Positions 48,121 to 59,957 of a DNA stretch of 64,000 nucleotides are shown here, piece by piece (position 1 is the stretch's first letter; every line of letters begins with the position of its first letter). This DNA is from Haliotis asinina (Eukaryota; Mollusca; Gastropoda; Lepetellida; Haliotidae). The stretch covers positions 14,138,501 through 14,202,500 of the forward strand of contig NC_090291.1 in the NCBI RefSeq assembly GCF_037392515.1, written 5' to 3'. Position numbers and translations under genes: made by a program. The notes beneath the pieces were generated by a model. That model was not told where the DNA came from, searched no databases, and worked only from the letters and a program-made list of their open reading frames with translations.

Positions 48121-50531
48121 ATGGAGGACGAGGAAGAAGACAGTGTCTTCGGGGTAGTACGAATATTGCTCCTCATTTTACACAGTCAACTAACACATAA
48201 CATAAGTGTATATTGTTATCTTCACCTTTCGTATAATCTTAAAAAAATACATTGTCTGAAGGACATTCATAAACTGTCCCCAGCAAACGTGTCCGACTCT
48301 TGCATTTACTGGTCAATGAGATGCCGCGAAAGACAACAGTGCCTGCAGTGTGACTTTTGTGACAGGTGGCAACACAGGACTTGCTATATAGGTAACTATT
48401 TGGATTTATTACATACTTTTATGACAAATACTATACGGGGTAATACATTTCAACCTCTGCAATAAAAGATCAAAAGGAAACAGGAAAGCAAGTTTCAGAC
48501 TCATTACGTTTCTTCTATTTCAGACATATCTCAAGCCTTTTACCGCCGTCTGTAAAAGGGTTTGGAAGTACTGAATTACTGGGCCTACCATGGATGTCAC
48601 CAGACGATGACACTAGAGAATGCCATTCTGGATGAATAGGCTCCATTGCCATCGTCAAGAAGACCAACGCTCCGGATACACCCTCCACCCTTTTTCCCAC
48701 CATTGTGTCGGTCCCCAGCACCTGCAACTCCAAACATTCAGTCTCCTTCCGTGCCTTCTTTACACCTCTTCCCCGGCCACGCAGCTGAATAAAAGTTGTT
48801 TTCGTTGATAACCACGGCTATTCGTACACCTAGTAGGTATGAAAATGTATATTACATATACATATATTTTGTAATATCGGTATCCTTGTACTATTAAATG
48901 TCAGTATTTCTGAAATCACAACCACTTTTTTCATTTCTTTCTATTAATTTCCTACTTCAGGAAAATACCATATGGGGCCTGCCTCATACATAACTATAAG
49001 TTTTGTGTCTCCAGTTTCAGCAACAAAAATGTGAAGTTTTGTACTGGAGATGCTCCAAGCGTTCCAAATCCTTCACGTTTACGGCCACAGTTCCACAGAG
49101 AAGAGACCTCTTGACACCTGGGATGCATACCCATTCGTGAAGTCACGAAAACTACTACTCATGTGAGTATATATTCAACCAAAAAGCGCCTCCGTGCCGT
49201 GATGTGACCAATGCGGGGCAATGATGTATTCCTGTACATTTCCGGGGGCTAGATTATCTTGTTTACAGGTTTATTTAAATCTGCAATCCTGACAAATTCT
49301 CTTTAAAATGAAATGAAGGCCAATCTACTGTCATTTAATCTTGTCGCCTGCTTTGTCTGTTTTCCGAAATTCAACTTGTTTTCTTAGCCGATTCTGTCAA
49401 AAACGCTAGTTGTCATATAAGTTATAAATCATTCTGTTGCAAGCTCATCCAAAATTCTTTTGGTCATAGCTCAGAAATACATTTGATTACGACAGGGAGG
49501 TGGTTTTGATCTGCTAACATGATGAAAACAAACCGTAACCTAATTGATTCTCAAACTGACTGTTTAAAACAACGACGGCCCCGGTTGAGTCACACTTTGT
49601 AAAACATGGCTGTGTGAGGTGTCGTCAATTCTTATATATGTGCAGAAATATCATTCAGTGATTGCCACCGTTTTTGCCAAATCTCACAGCAGTGTTTCAG
49701 TTAGATGCTCAAGAAAAGTTTGATTAATGGTTCCTTTTTTCTTTGTTTTTTTTTTATTGGCGAAAGAGACTTTAGAAAAGCTGAAGGTGAAGGCAGCTTC
49801 AACTAGCCTATGCAGTCCCTCCACGAAGAAGCCCTTGTGGACATGGGAGTTGGAACAATTCAGACCAAAACCATGGTTGCTGCCATGCCCACATTTCCAA
49901 ATGCCCAGAGCTCGCCCTACAGAGCAAGGCGAGCGGTGATGCCACCACTTCCCCTCCGACGACAAGACCAGGTCTTATCTGATGATGAATCCATGACAAG
50001 AGAATCCTCGGGTATTCCAATGTCGATAACTTGACTTATCTGTGCGAATCTGACTTCATCTTCAGAGACGGCAATTCTACGTGGCACCGACCATATTTCA
50101 CCAGCCACACACTATATGTTTCTCGATAAGAAAAAGGACACTTACACCAGGATGTTTAGACTACATGTCGATGCAGCCGTGACCAGAGGTCATCATATGG
50201 ACCCAGAGAAGATCCGGGTAAATCCAACTGAATGCATTTTATGTTTTCGGACATAATATTGCAAATTACATGCTTATTATAAACCCATTCATGCACATTT
50301 TCTGTCCATTGTTGTCAATATTTGTATCATGATTTTTCCAACACGTTGTTTCAGATGGACTATGAAGTAGCCGCCAGTAACGCCTCTGAAGCACGTAGAA
50401 GGGGTGCTTCTTCCAATTCACCCAGTGTGTATGGAGGAGAACACAGCAGCACCGGTACCATCTCCAGAAGGTCTAACAGGACAGTGACGAGATCAAGAGG
50501 TGCCGTCTTGCCTTTGGTGCCTGCACAGGAG
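48121..50531 (+). pseudogene. MULE transposase-derived PHD-finger gene, copy 1, 3' truncated
   Basis: Candidate first exon MEDEEEDSVF (48,121). PHD-type exon 48,262-48,391: MRCRERQQCLQCDFCDRW then QHRTC, donor gtaact. The next exon (from 48,524, acceptor ttctatttcag) continues DISQAFYRRL and then TAA at 48,553-48,555. Later pieces: the RARRAVMPPLPLR region (49,810-50,034), HYMFLDKKKDTYTRMFRLH (ends 50,217, donor gtaaat) and MDYEVAASNASEARRR (50,355-50,531), the position of the second catalytic Asp in MULE transposases (DFE.A). It is introns-rich and dead: the stop sits before the transposase core. The last exon is absent from this copy. Confidence 0.65.
49315..49625. repeat. Dispersed repeat within the pseudogene (unit 1)
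   Basis: Diverged relative of 25,130-25,380. Confidence 0.5.
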
Positions 50532-50626
50532 GTAAGTTATTTAAACAAATATTTAGCTCCACTCCAGTAGGTTGTGTAATAAATTTCTTCTGATGTTTAA
50601 ACATTTGTACGTATCTTTTTTTCTAG

Positions 50627-50777
50627 AATACTGTTGCTCCGGAAAGCGGTCGGACGATTGAAAACAGATGGGCTGCTCTCTACACGTGTCAATACCACCT
50701 TATCCCACAGAGGGGTTGTCACGCTTCTTACGGTTTCTATAGATACACAATTCTATGCCAAGACCGCCGGTAGATGA
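50627..50777 (+). pseudogene. Orphan copy of the galactosyltransferase terminal exon
   Basis: Duplicate of 44,309-44,459 with the acceptor tttttttctag intact. One visible substitution changes the first Met to Ile (atactg for atgctg). No other galactosyltransferase exon accompanies it, so it is inert unless used as an alternative 3' exon. Confidence 0.8.
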
Positions 50778-51007
50778 TATTGTCACTACAAGCGATTGTC
50801 ACGAAATACCTTCAGCCAGTGACGTAATTAATATTGGCGGAGGGTACTTATGATGTTGGTAAGGTGCTCTGTTATTGATTTCGTGAGTGTGTTAGTCATT
50901 TCGGCAGGATGGCAAACTTATCGTGACTATTGAAGTTCCATATTAAAACTGCACTCACGTAAATACAATAAAAAACATACGTCAAGGAAGGACAGCACAG
51001 TACGTTC

Positions 51008-51198
51008 ATCTCAGATGAACATAGATGGGCCTATAGATCGCCAGTAACTGAAGGTTGGTCATTATACTAGCGCGAGTTAGTGATTTAATATGGGCTATAT
51101 ATTTAATCTGGGATAAAACATGGGCTATAGATCACCCGTAACTGAAGGCTGGTCACCATACTAGCGCGAGGGAGTGATATAATATTCCGAGTCACGTC
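51008..51198 (+). repeat. Twofold local LINE-derived repeat (unit 2)
   Basis: Duplicate of 44,690-44,880. Confidence 0.65.
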
Positions 51199-51402
51199 AG
51201 AAGTATGTCAACCACATCGGGACTAACATAGTTCACGCTTATTTAAGGAAATGCTGTTTGATGAACGTTAATAATTTCATATTGTTTTATTCTTTGACAC
51301 GACGTTTCTGTTCATGTTCCGTGGCATGTTCCGATCCAATCGTAAACAGTTAACTGTGCCCATAACGTCACAATACTGAGACAATAAGTGCTGATGTCAT
51401 AA

Positions 51403-51930
51403 TGGATACAGCTATTCACAATTCTTTTTGCTGATGATGCAGTACTTTTTATATGAATCTCCTTCTGATTTGAAACTCAGTGAGTTTAATGCACATGACT
51501 GAAACTAACAGTAAATACTTCTGAAACTAAGACATATTTTTGCTCCAAAAGAAGCAGTGAAATTGGTACTTCATTTCTGTAGAATAGTTCAAGTGGTCAT
51601 TACTATTCACATTCACAAGCCATTTAACGGCTCTCTGATCGTCACGCGCAATGTGTGTTATATTTAGAGAGATTCGCTTGTGAGATATACTGACTGCCAA
51701 CTGAAACATTTGGATCAACTTGTTAAGCCTATTTCATTGTGTGATGTTGAGGTGTGGGGCTACGAAACCAGTACATGCATATTGAAGGTAAAAACAACCC
51801 CAGATTATATCGTGAATTTATAACTTAAACATTTTGATGTAAATTATTATTATATCAAACGCCATGTATAAATTCATGTTCAGTGTTCTCAGGCAAATGC
51901 TAACTATGTCACTAATAGCACACGTAGATC
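51403..51930 (+). pseudogene. L1-like RT fragment (unit 2)
   Basis: Duplicate of 45,085-45,650. Lacks 40 bp near 51,780 where unit 1 has sequence bounded by atgcat on both sides. Confidence 0.6.
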
Positions 51931-52127
51931 TGTCTTAGAGAGTACAGGCTTTAGTTAAATCACAATCAAAGAAATGCCTGTGTTACAATATGTTTAAGGA
52001 TGATCTTCATATTGAAACTTATTTGTGACAACTCCCTTCAGATCCACGTATTTGTATTACAAAACCCAGCAATCCGTGCACGAATTAATAACCCAAACCC
52101 ATGAATACTTCCTATATATCAGCAACT

Positions 52128-52293
52128 GGTATTGTTAGTGGCTGTATCCTCAAAGGGGGGTAAAATATCGTAAAATTATTGTCCTCTTGAGGGGGTACGT
52201 TAGTGCCAAAACGTTTACAGTTTAATTTTTGTTTATCCGATTTTAAACGTAGTATATCTGTTCTTTTAAAATTTGACTGAAGGGATGGTGTAA
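52128..52293 (+). repeat. LINE 3' UTR piece (unit 2)
   Basis: Duplicate of 45,850-46,015. Confidence 0.65.
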
Positions 52294-52387
52294 AAATAGT
52301 TATAGGCACTTTCAACATCAATATCTGGTTGACGATATGCTTACATATCAGTACAATTCTTTGCCATACTCTTAAATGTTGCGTTTT

Positions 52388-53005
52388 TCAGAGAATAAAT
52401 CGAATACACAGGTACCCAGTTTTCCCATTCCTTCGCTGCCATGTGGCTGTAGTTCGATGAGACATTACTAGGTTCAAATCTGAATCTTCATTCAACTGGT
52501 TAAACTTGTCAGTGATTGAAGACATGCCAATCTTTAAAATTAGTTCACTATCCACCCACTGAGCAAACAATTTCTTTGCAGTCCCCCAAAATAAGTCGAG
52601 CACTGGATGAAGAGCATGAAATGTTGACTGATTAAAGTAACTAAGTTTCAACAGTTCTGTGTGCTTATACTCATAAGGCCTTCAATCATATTTTTGGCAG
52701 TTAAAGCCTCACAAACTGTTTCGTCTCGGCCATTTGATTTCACCAAGAACACTACAGTGTCTTACCAGCAGCTTTGTACAGCTAGAGCAAACTTCAGTTG
52801 CAGAGTGACCCAATCCACATAGTTTTCTGGCGGCAGGAATATCTGCAACTCCACACATTAGTGCTAACTTCACTGGTACATTAGCACCATGCACAGTCAT
52901 TAGAATGCCTCGCAATCTTGCTTTCAGTTCGCAAACATTTGGCTCAAAACAGGAATTGAATGAACTTGGCACTTTCTGCATTGATAGAATAATGTCTAAA
53001 AGCAA
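52388..53005 (-). pseudogene. EnSpm/CACTA-type transposase remnant (unit 2)
   Basis: Same two frames as 46,110-46,727 with identical translated pieces, so the frameshift predates the duplication. Confidence 0.65.
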
Positions 53006-53196
53006 CAGATTTTCAGTCTTGTAACGTTCTTCCCGGGGAAAGTTTAGGAGAACCGTGTGTAAGGCACCAATGGAAAACCCCCTACGTCTTTTGTAGGGAC
53101 AAAACCAATCAACATTATATGCAACACCGAAAATAAAAGTCTATGATATTTCTCTGTTAAGGAATATCTGAACCACCCTCGTTTATGAAATTCTGG

Positions 53197-53362
53197 TAGA
53201 GTCTGGACCAGACAATCCAATGATCAGCAGGATACGCGTCGATCTGCACAAATGGGAACCGATGACATGTGTCAGCGAGCCTGTCCACCCTATCCTGTTA
53301 GTCGCCTCTTACGATAAGCATGGGTTGCTGAAGACCTGTTCTACCCAGGACCTTCACGGGTA
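53197..53362 (-). repeat. SINE fragment (unit 2)
   Basis: Duplicate of 46,919-47,084. Confidence 0.75.
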
Positions 53363-53568
53363 AATCGACAGTGGAAATACTGAAGCAATAGTAGTATATA
53401 ATTCACTGTGATTGCTCAAGACAGTAAACAGCTGAGACAGCAAAATCAGAATTTGTTCCAGACATATGTTGCTGAGATAAATGTACATTGAATAAATACA
53501 AGTGGCACAAGCAGTGTCATGGCTTGGGAATAAAAATTGTCATGAGGGCTGTAACTCTTGAATCCTGA

Positions 53569-53823
53569 ATGGAGTGAGTTAATATTTAGCGTCACATCGA
53601 CCATATTGCAGCCATATCGTGACGAGAACAGTTTAATTTATATCAATATTAAAATTAATAAATTGAGAACGTAAAATCCTGCCATCGAAGGACAGTAAAA
53701 GTACTAGGTTGTCACAGATATGAACTTAAGACTAGCATGTGAAACTGAAACAGTGTAATTAAACAAGACAATACAATACACAAATCGGCTATAGATCGCC
53801 AACAACAGAAGGTAGATCACTTA
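53569..53823 (-). repeat. LINE 3' end (unit 2)
   Basis: Duplicate of 47,291-47,545. Confidence 0.75.
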
Positions 53824-54398
53824 ACAAGAGACTGAATCCTAAAGGTCAGGCCTGGCATGACTGTGATCTTCCTCACCCCATATGCGAACCACGTGCGAAT
53901 TGCAAAGAATTGTAACTGAGAACGATAACGTAATAATGTTTGGCATCTCCGTAACTCCAAACGGGACCACTGTGCTGAAGCTAGCTGAGAAGATTGGCTT
54001 AGGACTGGAAAAGAGAGACAATATCTTGTGGTCACAGACCTTGCGACTCTGTTCTTTACAGAAAACAAAAGGCGGCGCCCAGTCCTAGCACAAATTGTTT
54101 CTCGTAGAATTGGTCCGTGGTCGGAGGTTACAGAGATCGGATGGGAATACAAAGACTGTGGTTATGAAAGTGGTTAAACACCTCACTAAGCACCATTCTA
54201 GGATAGCGGCGGAAACGAGAAAGTAAGCAAAGGAACATAAAATCACGGGCATAGGGGCTTTTGATGGGATTATCATGAAGACATGACGATAGTGTCATCA
54301 GAATAACTAGGAAAATACAACTCCGGGAACTGATTGATAATTTGAGAATTAAAGTGGCAGTATATCTGACTTAAACACGCAAACATGGTGAGAATACT

Positions 54399-57201
54399 AT
54401 GGAGGACGAGGAAGAAGACAGTGTCTTCGGGGTAGTACGAATATTGCTCCTCATTTTACACAGTCAACTAACACATAACATAAGTGTATATTGTTATCTT
54501 CCCCTTTCGTATAATCTTAAAAAAATACATTGTCTGAAGGACATTCATAAACTGTCCCCAGCAAACGTGTCCGACTCTTGCATTTACTGGTCAATGAGAT
54601 GCCGCGAAAGACAACAGTGCCTGCAGTGTGACTTTTGTGACAGGTGGCAACACAGGACTTGCTATATAGGTAACTATTTGGATTTATTACATACTTTTAT
54701 GACAAATACTATACGGGGTAATACATTTCAACCTCTGCAATAAAAGATCAAAAGGAAACAGGAAAGCAAGTTTCAGACTCATTACGTTTCTTCTATTTCA
54801 GACATATCTCAAGCCTTTTACCGCCGTCTGTAAAAGGGTTTGGAAGTACTGAATTACTGGGCCTACCATGGATGTCACCAGACGATGACACTAGAGAATA
54901 CCATTCTGGATGAATAGGCTCCATTGCCATCGTCAAGAAGACCAACGCTCCGGATACACCCTCCACCCTTTTTCCCACCATTGTGTCGGTCCCCAGCACC
55001 TGCAACTCCAAACATTCAGTCTCCTTCCGTGCCTTCTTTACACCTCTTCCCCGGCCACGCAGCTGAATAAAAGTTGTTTTCGTTGATAACCACGGCTATT
55101 CGTACACCTAGTAGGTATGAAAATGTATATTACATATACATATATTTTGTAATATCGGTATCCTTGTACTATTAAATGTCAGTATTTCTGAAATCACAAC
55201 CACTTTTTTCATTTCTTTCTATTAATTTCCTACTTCAGGAAAATACCATATGGGGCCTGCCTCATACATAACTATAAGTTTTGTGTCTCCAGTTTCAGCA
55301 ACAAAAATGTGAAGTTTTGTACTGGAGATGCTCCAAGCGTTCCAAATCCTTCACGTTTACGGCCACAGTTCCACAGAGAAGAGACCTCTTGACACCTGGG
55401 ATGCATACCCATTCGTGAAGTCACGAAAACTACTACTCATGTGAGTATATATTCAACCAAAAAGCGCCTCCGTGCCGTGATGTGACCAATGCGGGGCAAT
55501 GATGTATTCCTGTACATTTCCGGGGGCTAGATTATCTTGTTTACAGGTTTATTTAAATCTGCAATCCTGACAAATTCTCTTTAAAATGAAATGAAGGCCA
55601 ATCTACTGTCATTTAATCTTGTCGCCTGCTTTGTCTGTTTTCCGAAATTCAACTTGTTTTCTTAGCCGATTCTGTCAAAAACGCTAGTTGTCATATAAGT
55701 TATAAATCATTCTGTTGCAAGCTCATCCAAAATTCTTTTGGTCATAGCTCAGAAATACATTTGATTACGACAGGGAGGTGGTTTTGATCTGCTAACATGA
55801 TGAAAACAAACCGTAACCTAATTGATTCTCAAACTGACTGTTTAAAACAACGACGGCCCCGGTTGAGTCACACTTTGTAAAACATGGCTGTGTGAGGTGT
55901 CGTCAATTCTTATATATGTGCAGAAATATCATTCAGTGATTGCCACCGTTTTTGCCGAATCTCACAGCAGTGTTTCAGTTAGATGCTCAAGAAAAGTTTG
56001 ATTAATGGTTCCTTTTTTCTTTGTTTTTTTTTTTTTATTGGCGAAAGAGACTTTAGAAAAGCTGAAGGTGAAGGCAGCTTCAACTAGCCTATGCAGTCCC
56101 TCCACGAAGAAGCCCTTGTGGACATGGGAGTTGGAACAATTCAGACCAAAACCATGGTTGCTGCCATGCCCACATTTCCAAATGCCCAGAGCTCGCCCTA
56201 CAGAGCAAGGCGAGCGGTGATGCCACCACTTCCCCTCCGACGACAAGACCAGGTCTTATCTGATGATGAATCCATGACAAGAGAATCCTCGGGTATTCCA
56301 ATGTCGATAACTTGACTTATCTGTGCGAATCTGACTTCATCTTCAGAGACGGCAATTCTACGTGGCACCGACCATATTTCACCAGCCACACACTATATGT
56401 TTCTCGATAAGAAAAAGGACACTTACACCAGGATGTTTAGACTACATGTCGATGCAGCCGTGACCAGAGGTCATCATATGGACCCAGAGAAGATCCGGGT
56501 AAATCCAACTGAATGCATTTTATGTTTTCGGACATAATATTGCAAATTACATGCTTATTATAAACCCATTCATGCACATTTTCTGTCCATTGTTGTCAAT
56601 ATTTGTATCATGATTTTTCCAACACGTTGTTTCAGATGGACTATGAAGTAGCCGCCAGTAACGCCTCTGAAGCACGTAGAAGGGGTGCTTCTTCCAATTC
56701 ACCCAGTGTGTATGGAGGAGAACACAGCAGCACCGGTACCATCTCCAGAAGGTCTAACAGGACAGTGACGAGATCAAGAGGTGCCGTCTTGCCTTTGGTG
56801 CCTGCACAGGAGGTAAGTTATTTAGCTCCACTCCATTATTTTGTGTAATAAATGCTTCATTTTGTCCGGTATATTCATAGACATTAATCAATATACCTTT
56901 TCTTTTTCAGGTAGAGGATCTGTGGCTGGATATCTTTACAGCATTGCCAGATGACGACTGCTGCAGACTCGGAGACTACATGACCAACTTGGGAGATCTG
57001 GAACCACCACAACTCAGATGGGCTAAGAACCAACAACCACTTAGAAGGGTGGCGTCCACTCCTGAAGATATACGTCGGCAAGACCTACCCAAACATCTTT
57101 CAGATTGTGTCGTTCCTGTCACGAGAACAGATCAACACGGAAAGCAAACCGGTCCATTACGCTGCTGGTCAGGAGCGTCCGTCCAAGAAGATAAAATATA
57201 G
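54399..57201 (+). pseudogene. MULE transposase-derived PHD-finger gene, copy 2, with last exon
   Basis: Exons as in copy 1 (PHD exon 54,540-54,669; same TAA at 54,831-54,833; DYEVAAS exon 56,636-56,812) plus a terminal exon 56,911-57,201 after the acceptor tctttttcag. That exon reads VEDLWLDIFTALPDDDCCRL and GDYMTN, then PPQLRWAKNQQPLRR, matching the tail of MULE-derived proteins (DYV...FPP.LW....RTNN) in degraded form, and stops at 57,199-57,201. The exon phases agree (56,812 ends a codon). This copy keeps the ancestral 3' end. Confidence 0.65.
55593..55903. repeat. Dispersed repeat within the pseudogene (unit 2)
   Basis: Duplicate of 49,315-49,625. Confidence 0.5.
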
Positions 57202-57912
57202 GGATTAGAGCGATGATTAGATGACATCCATCATCAGTTCGAACAAGGAACACTGTCCATGAGACAGTTTGTCGATGCAGCTTCCTACCTATCAATCTCC
57301 ATGTAACACAAATGTGATTTACGATGTATTTATTAAAATGGCATGCATTTACGTATGTGAATCATTGGAAACAAATGTGAGTGAGTTAATATTTAACGTC
57401 TCATCGGCAATATTTCAGCCATATCGTGACGAGAACATGTTGTTACTGAAATGAAATATGTATACACCATAGAAACCTGTCGACAAAGGACAACTAGACA
57501 AACAACTAGAGTATCACAGTGACAATTAAAACTAGTTTGGAGAGTTAAAACAAATACCACTATTTGGACAATACAATATACAATACGGGCTGTAGATCGC
57601 CAAAAACTGAAAGTTTTTCACCATACTAGGGACATTGGGGACTTACAGCACCTTTGCTATCTGCATGGACCCCAGATGGATTTACACCATCCGCTCCTCC
57701 ATTGGCGATTATACTGAATTTAGCCATTATTTAAAACAACAAATATACTACGATTAAAAGTTTGGTCGTACTAAATTAACAAAGAATATTTGACACTTAC
57801 GTACCCTCTCAGGAGGACAATAATTTTACAGTACTTCAACCCCCCTCGAGGGCACAGACACTGACAATCTCAGTTATTAATCTAGATTTCCAATAATGAA
57901 ATATTTAATTAT

Positions 57913-59422
57913 TTACAATTCTGAAAACAAATCTAATTCTTTTAAAAATGCCATAATTAAATGAGAGCTGGTATTAGTAAAAAGATCCTTCATAGTTCGT
58001 GAATTAAAATACTGATCGATTGTGAAGGAACACACAATAGAGTCAAGTAGGATATGGAGGAACGGAGGATCCTCACCTATCTCGTATGGCCAGTACGACA
58101 TCGCTGCAAAATGACCGTTTCAAATCTGGACTGACAACCCAAGGGTGTATACGCAAAATAAGGTTTTATTGGATGTAATTTTATTTATACCCACTTGGGT
58201 GTCCCATTTCTTCTGCATCAGATCAGATCAGATATAATGGTAGCTTTATAATCAATGTAGGGAATAAGAAGTGGTGTCACAGGTTTGTTGAGTGTTGTCT
58301 TAGCAGCTAGATCGGCCATTGCGTTACCGGAAATGCCTACGTGGCTGGGTAACCAACAGAAGACGATGTCGGATTGGCCAGTAGCAAGATTATTATACAA
58401 TTCAATAACCTGAAGACAAGAAAGAGAGTCGGAATAGATTATACACTGTTTATGTTTAGGGTGTCTTTGAATATATTTAAGAGCCGTTAGTATGGCGTTA
58501 GCTTCAGGCGACTGTGCTTGTCGTAAGAGGCGACTAACGGGATCGGGTGGTCAGACTAGCTGACTTGGTTGACACGTCATCGGTTCCCAATTGCGCAGAT
58601 CGATGCTCATGTTGTTGATCACTGGACTGTCTGGTCCAGACTCGACTATTTACAGACTGCTGTCATATGGCTGGAACATTAATGAGTGCGGCGTAAAACT
58701 AAACTCACTCACGTTAGCTTCAGTTGTAGAAATTGAACTGTTGTCTGGTAATCCAGAAGATATTCTTCCGGATCCAATGACAGTGGCACAAGCCACTGCG
58801 CCACCGTCCTTGGACCCATCTGTAAATACGGATTTATAATTGCTATATTTTTGTTTTAATTGATTATATTCTTGTTTATACTGTAATTCATTAATTTCTG
58901 TTTTTTTTTAAATGTATTTAATGTTAGGTCCACTTGTGGCCTAACCAACTGCCAGGAAAGAAGTCGGGAATCAGCTATATTTTCCAGCTCAATGCTAGAA
59001 GCAGCAAGAAATGGCTTAATTCTGAGCCCAAGAGGTGGAACAAGGGAATACTTTTTGTTATACAAATCCCCATAAAGAGGATTAAAGACACAATTAAATG
59101 CAGGATTAGACTCATTAGAAGCTAATTTTGTAATGTATTTTAAAGATGATTTCATACGGCGTTGGTTGAGAGAAGGCTCATCAGCTTCGACTTAGAGACT
59201 GTCTATAGAAGAGCTTCTAAAAGAACGAAAACAAAGTCTTAGGCCTTGGTGGTGTACAGAATCAAGTAGTTTTAGGTTGCTTTGACAAGCTCCACCATAT
59301 ACGATGGAGCCGTAATCAAGTTTAGATCGCACCAGTGATCTATATAAGTGAAGAAGGGTAGTTTGAAGAAGTGCGAAAAAAATTCCTCTAGTAATTTGTG
59401 GTGTTTGTATTATTGCCACCAT
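57913..59422 (-). pseudogene. LINE D RT thumb and RNase H remnant
   Basis: Minus frames: HLYRSLVRSKLDYGSIVYGG (59,192-59,422), YITKLASNESNPAFNCVFNP (59,155 downward), then CWLPSHVGISGNAMADLAAK (58,218-58,400), the last acidic site of RNase H. Interrupted by the SINE at 58,508-58,712. Confidence 0.8.
58508..58712 (+). repeat. ACTC-tailed SINE inserted in LINE RNase H, with 11-bp duplication
   Basis: 205 bp, 5' truncated, ending aaactaaactcactcac. Flanked by gttagcttcag at 58,497-58,507 and 58,713-58,723. Confidence 0.9.
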
Positions 59423-59914
59423 ATAGCGGGTTGTGGCTTTTTAAATCGCCCATAATTATACAGGGTTTAGGTAGTTGATCATAAAGAGCCTGCAGATCAG
59501 TTAGTTGGACAGTCGACGAAGGCGGAATATATAAAGAGCATAAAGTAAAAGCAACTTGTAAAAAAGTCGAACTGCAACAACTTGAAGATTTGTTTTTAGT
59601 GGAACTGTGCTGTGGATAATATTGTTCCTCACCGCGATTGATGAACCACAAGAAGTTCTATCACCCGGAGCAGAAAAAGAGTGGTATACATTGAAGTGAC
59701 GGAGGTCAAAATTGTTTGTCTGTTTCAGATAAGTTTCTTGGATGCAGAACGCTGGTGGTCTAAAATCTTGGTTTAATAAGTGTAGATCATTTAAATTATT
59801 CCGGATTCCTTTACAATTCCATTGAAATATAACAGAAGACCTATGTATATCCCTCACTTTCCTTGTGGGTGACAAACTATGAGTCCGATCTTGGATGTGG
59901 TCGGACACATCCAT
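59400..59914 (-). pseudogene. LINE D endonuclease
   Basis: IFQWNCKGIRNNLNDLHLLN, FCIQETYLK and SLYIPPSSTVQLTDLQALYD, then PKPCIIMGDLKSHNPLYGG (degraded GD.N.HNP). The C-terminal third is missing. The ATG at 59,914 is about 40 nt after the ORF1 stop, unlike the overlap in LINE B. Confidence 0.8.
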
Positions 59915-59957
59915 GGCCTCAAGTTATCCAAACTTATTATATAGTTGGACCTGATCA

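Larger units (their letters stand above)
44261..50578 (+). repeat. Tandem duplication, unit 1 (6.3 kb)
   Basis: Direct repeat with 50,579-56,853; offset 6,318 bp at the left, 6,278 after a 40-bp deletion in unit 2, 6,281 after a poly-T change. Only a handful of substitutions seen. Contains the last galactosyltransferase exon, L1-like and EnSpm remnants, SINE and LINE ends, and the MULE-derived pseudogene without its last exon. Confidence 0.95.
50579..56853 (+). repeat. Tandem duplication, unit 2 (6.3 kb)
   Basis: The left edge, right edge and inter-unit junction share ataaat (44,261; 50,579; 56,848), a 6-bp microhomology. Unit 2 lacks 40 bp near 51,780 and 12 bp near its right end. Confidence 0.95.
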
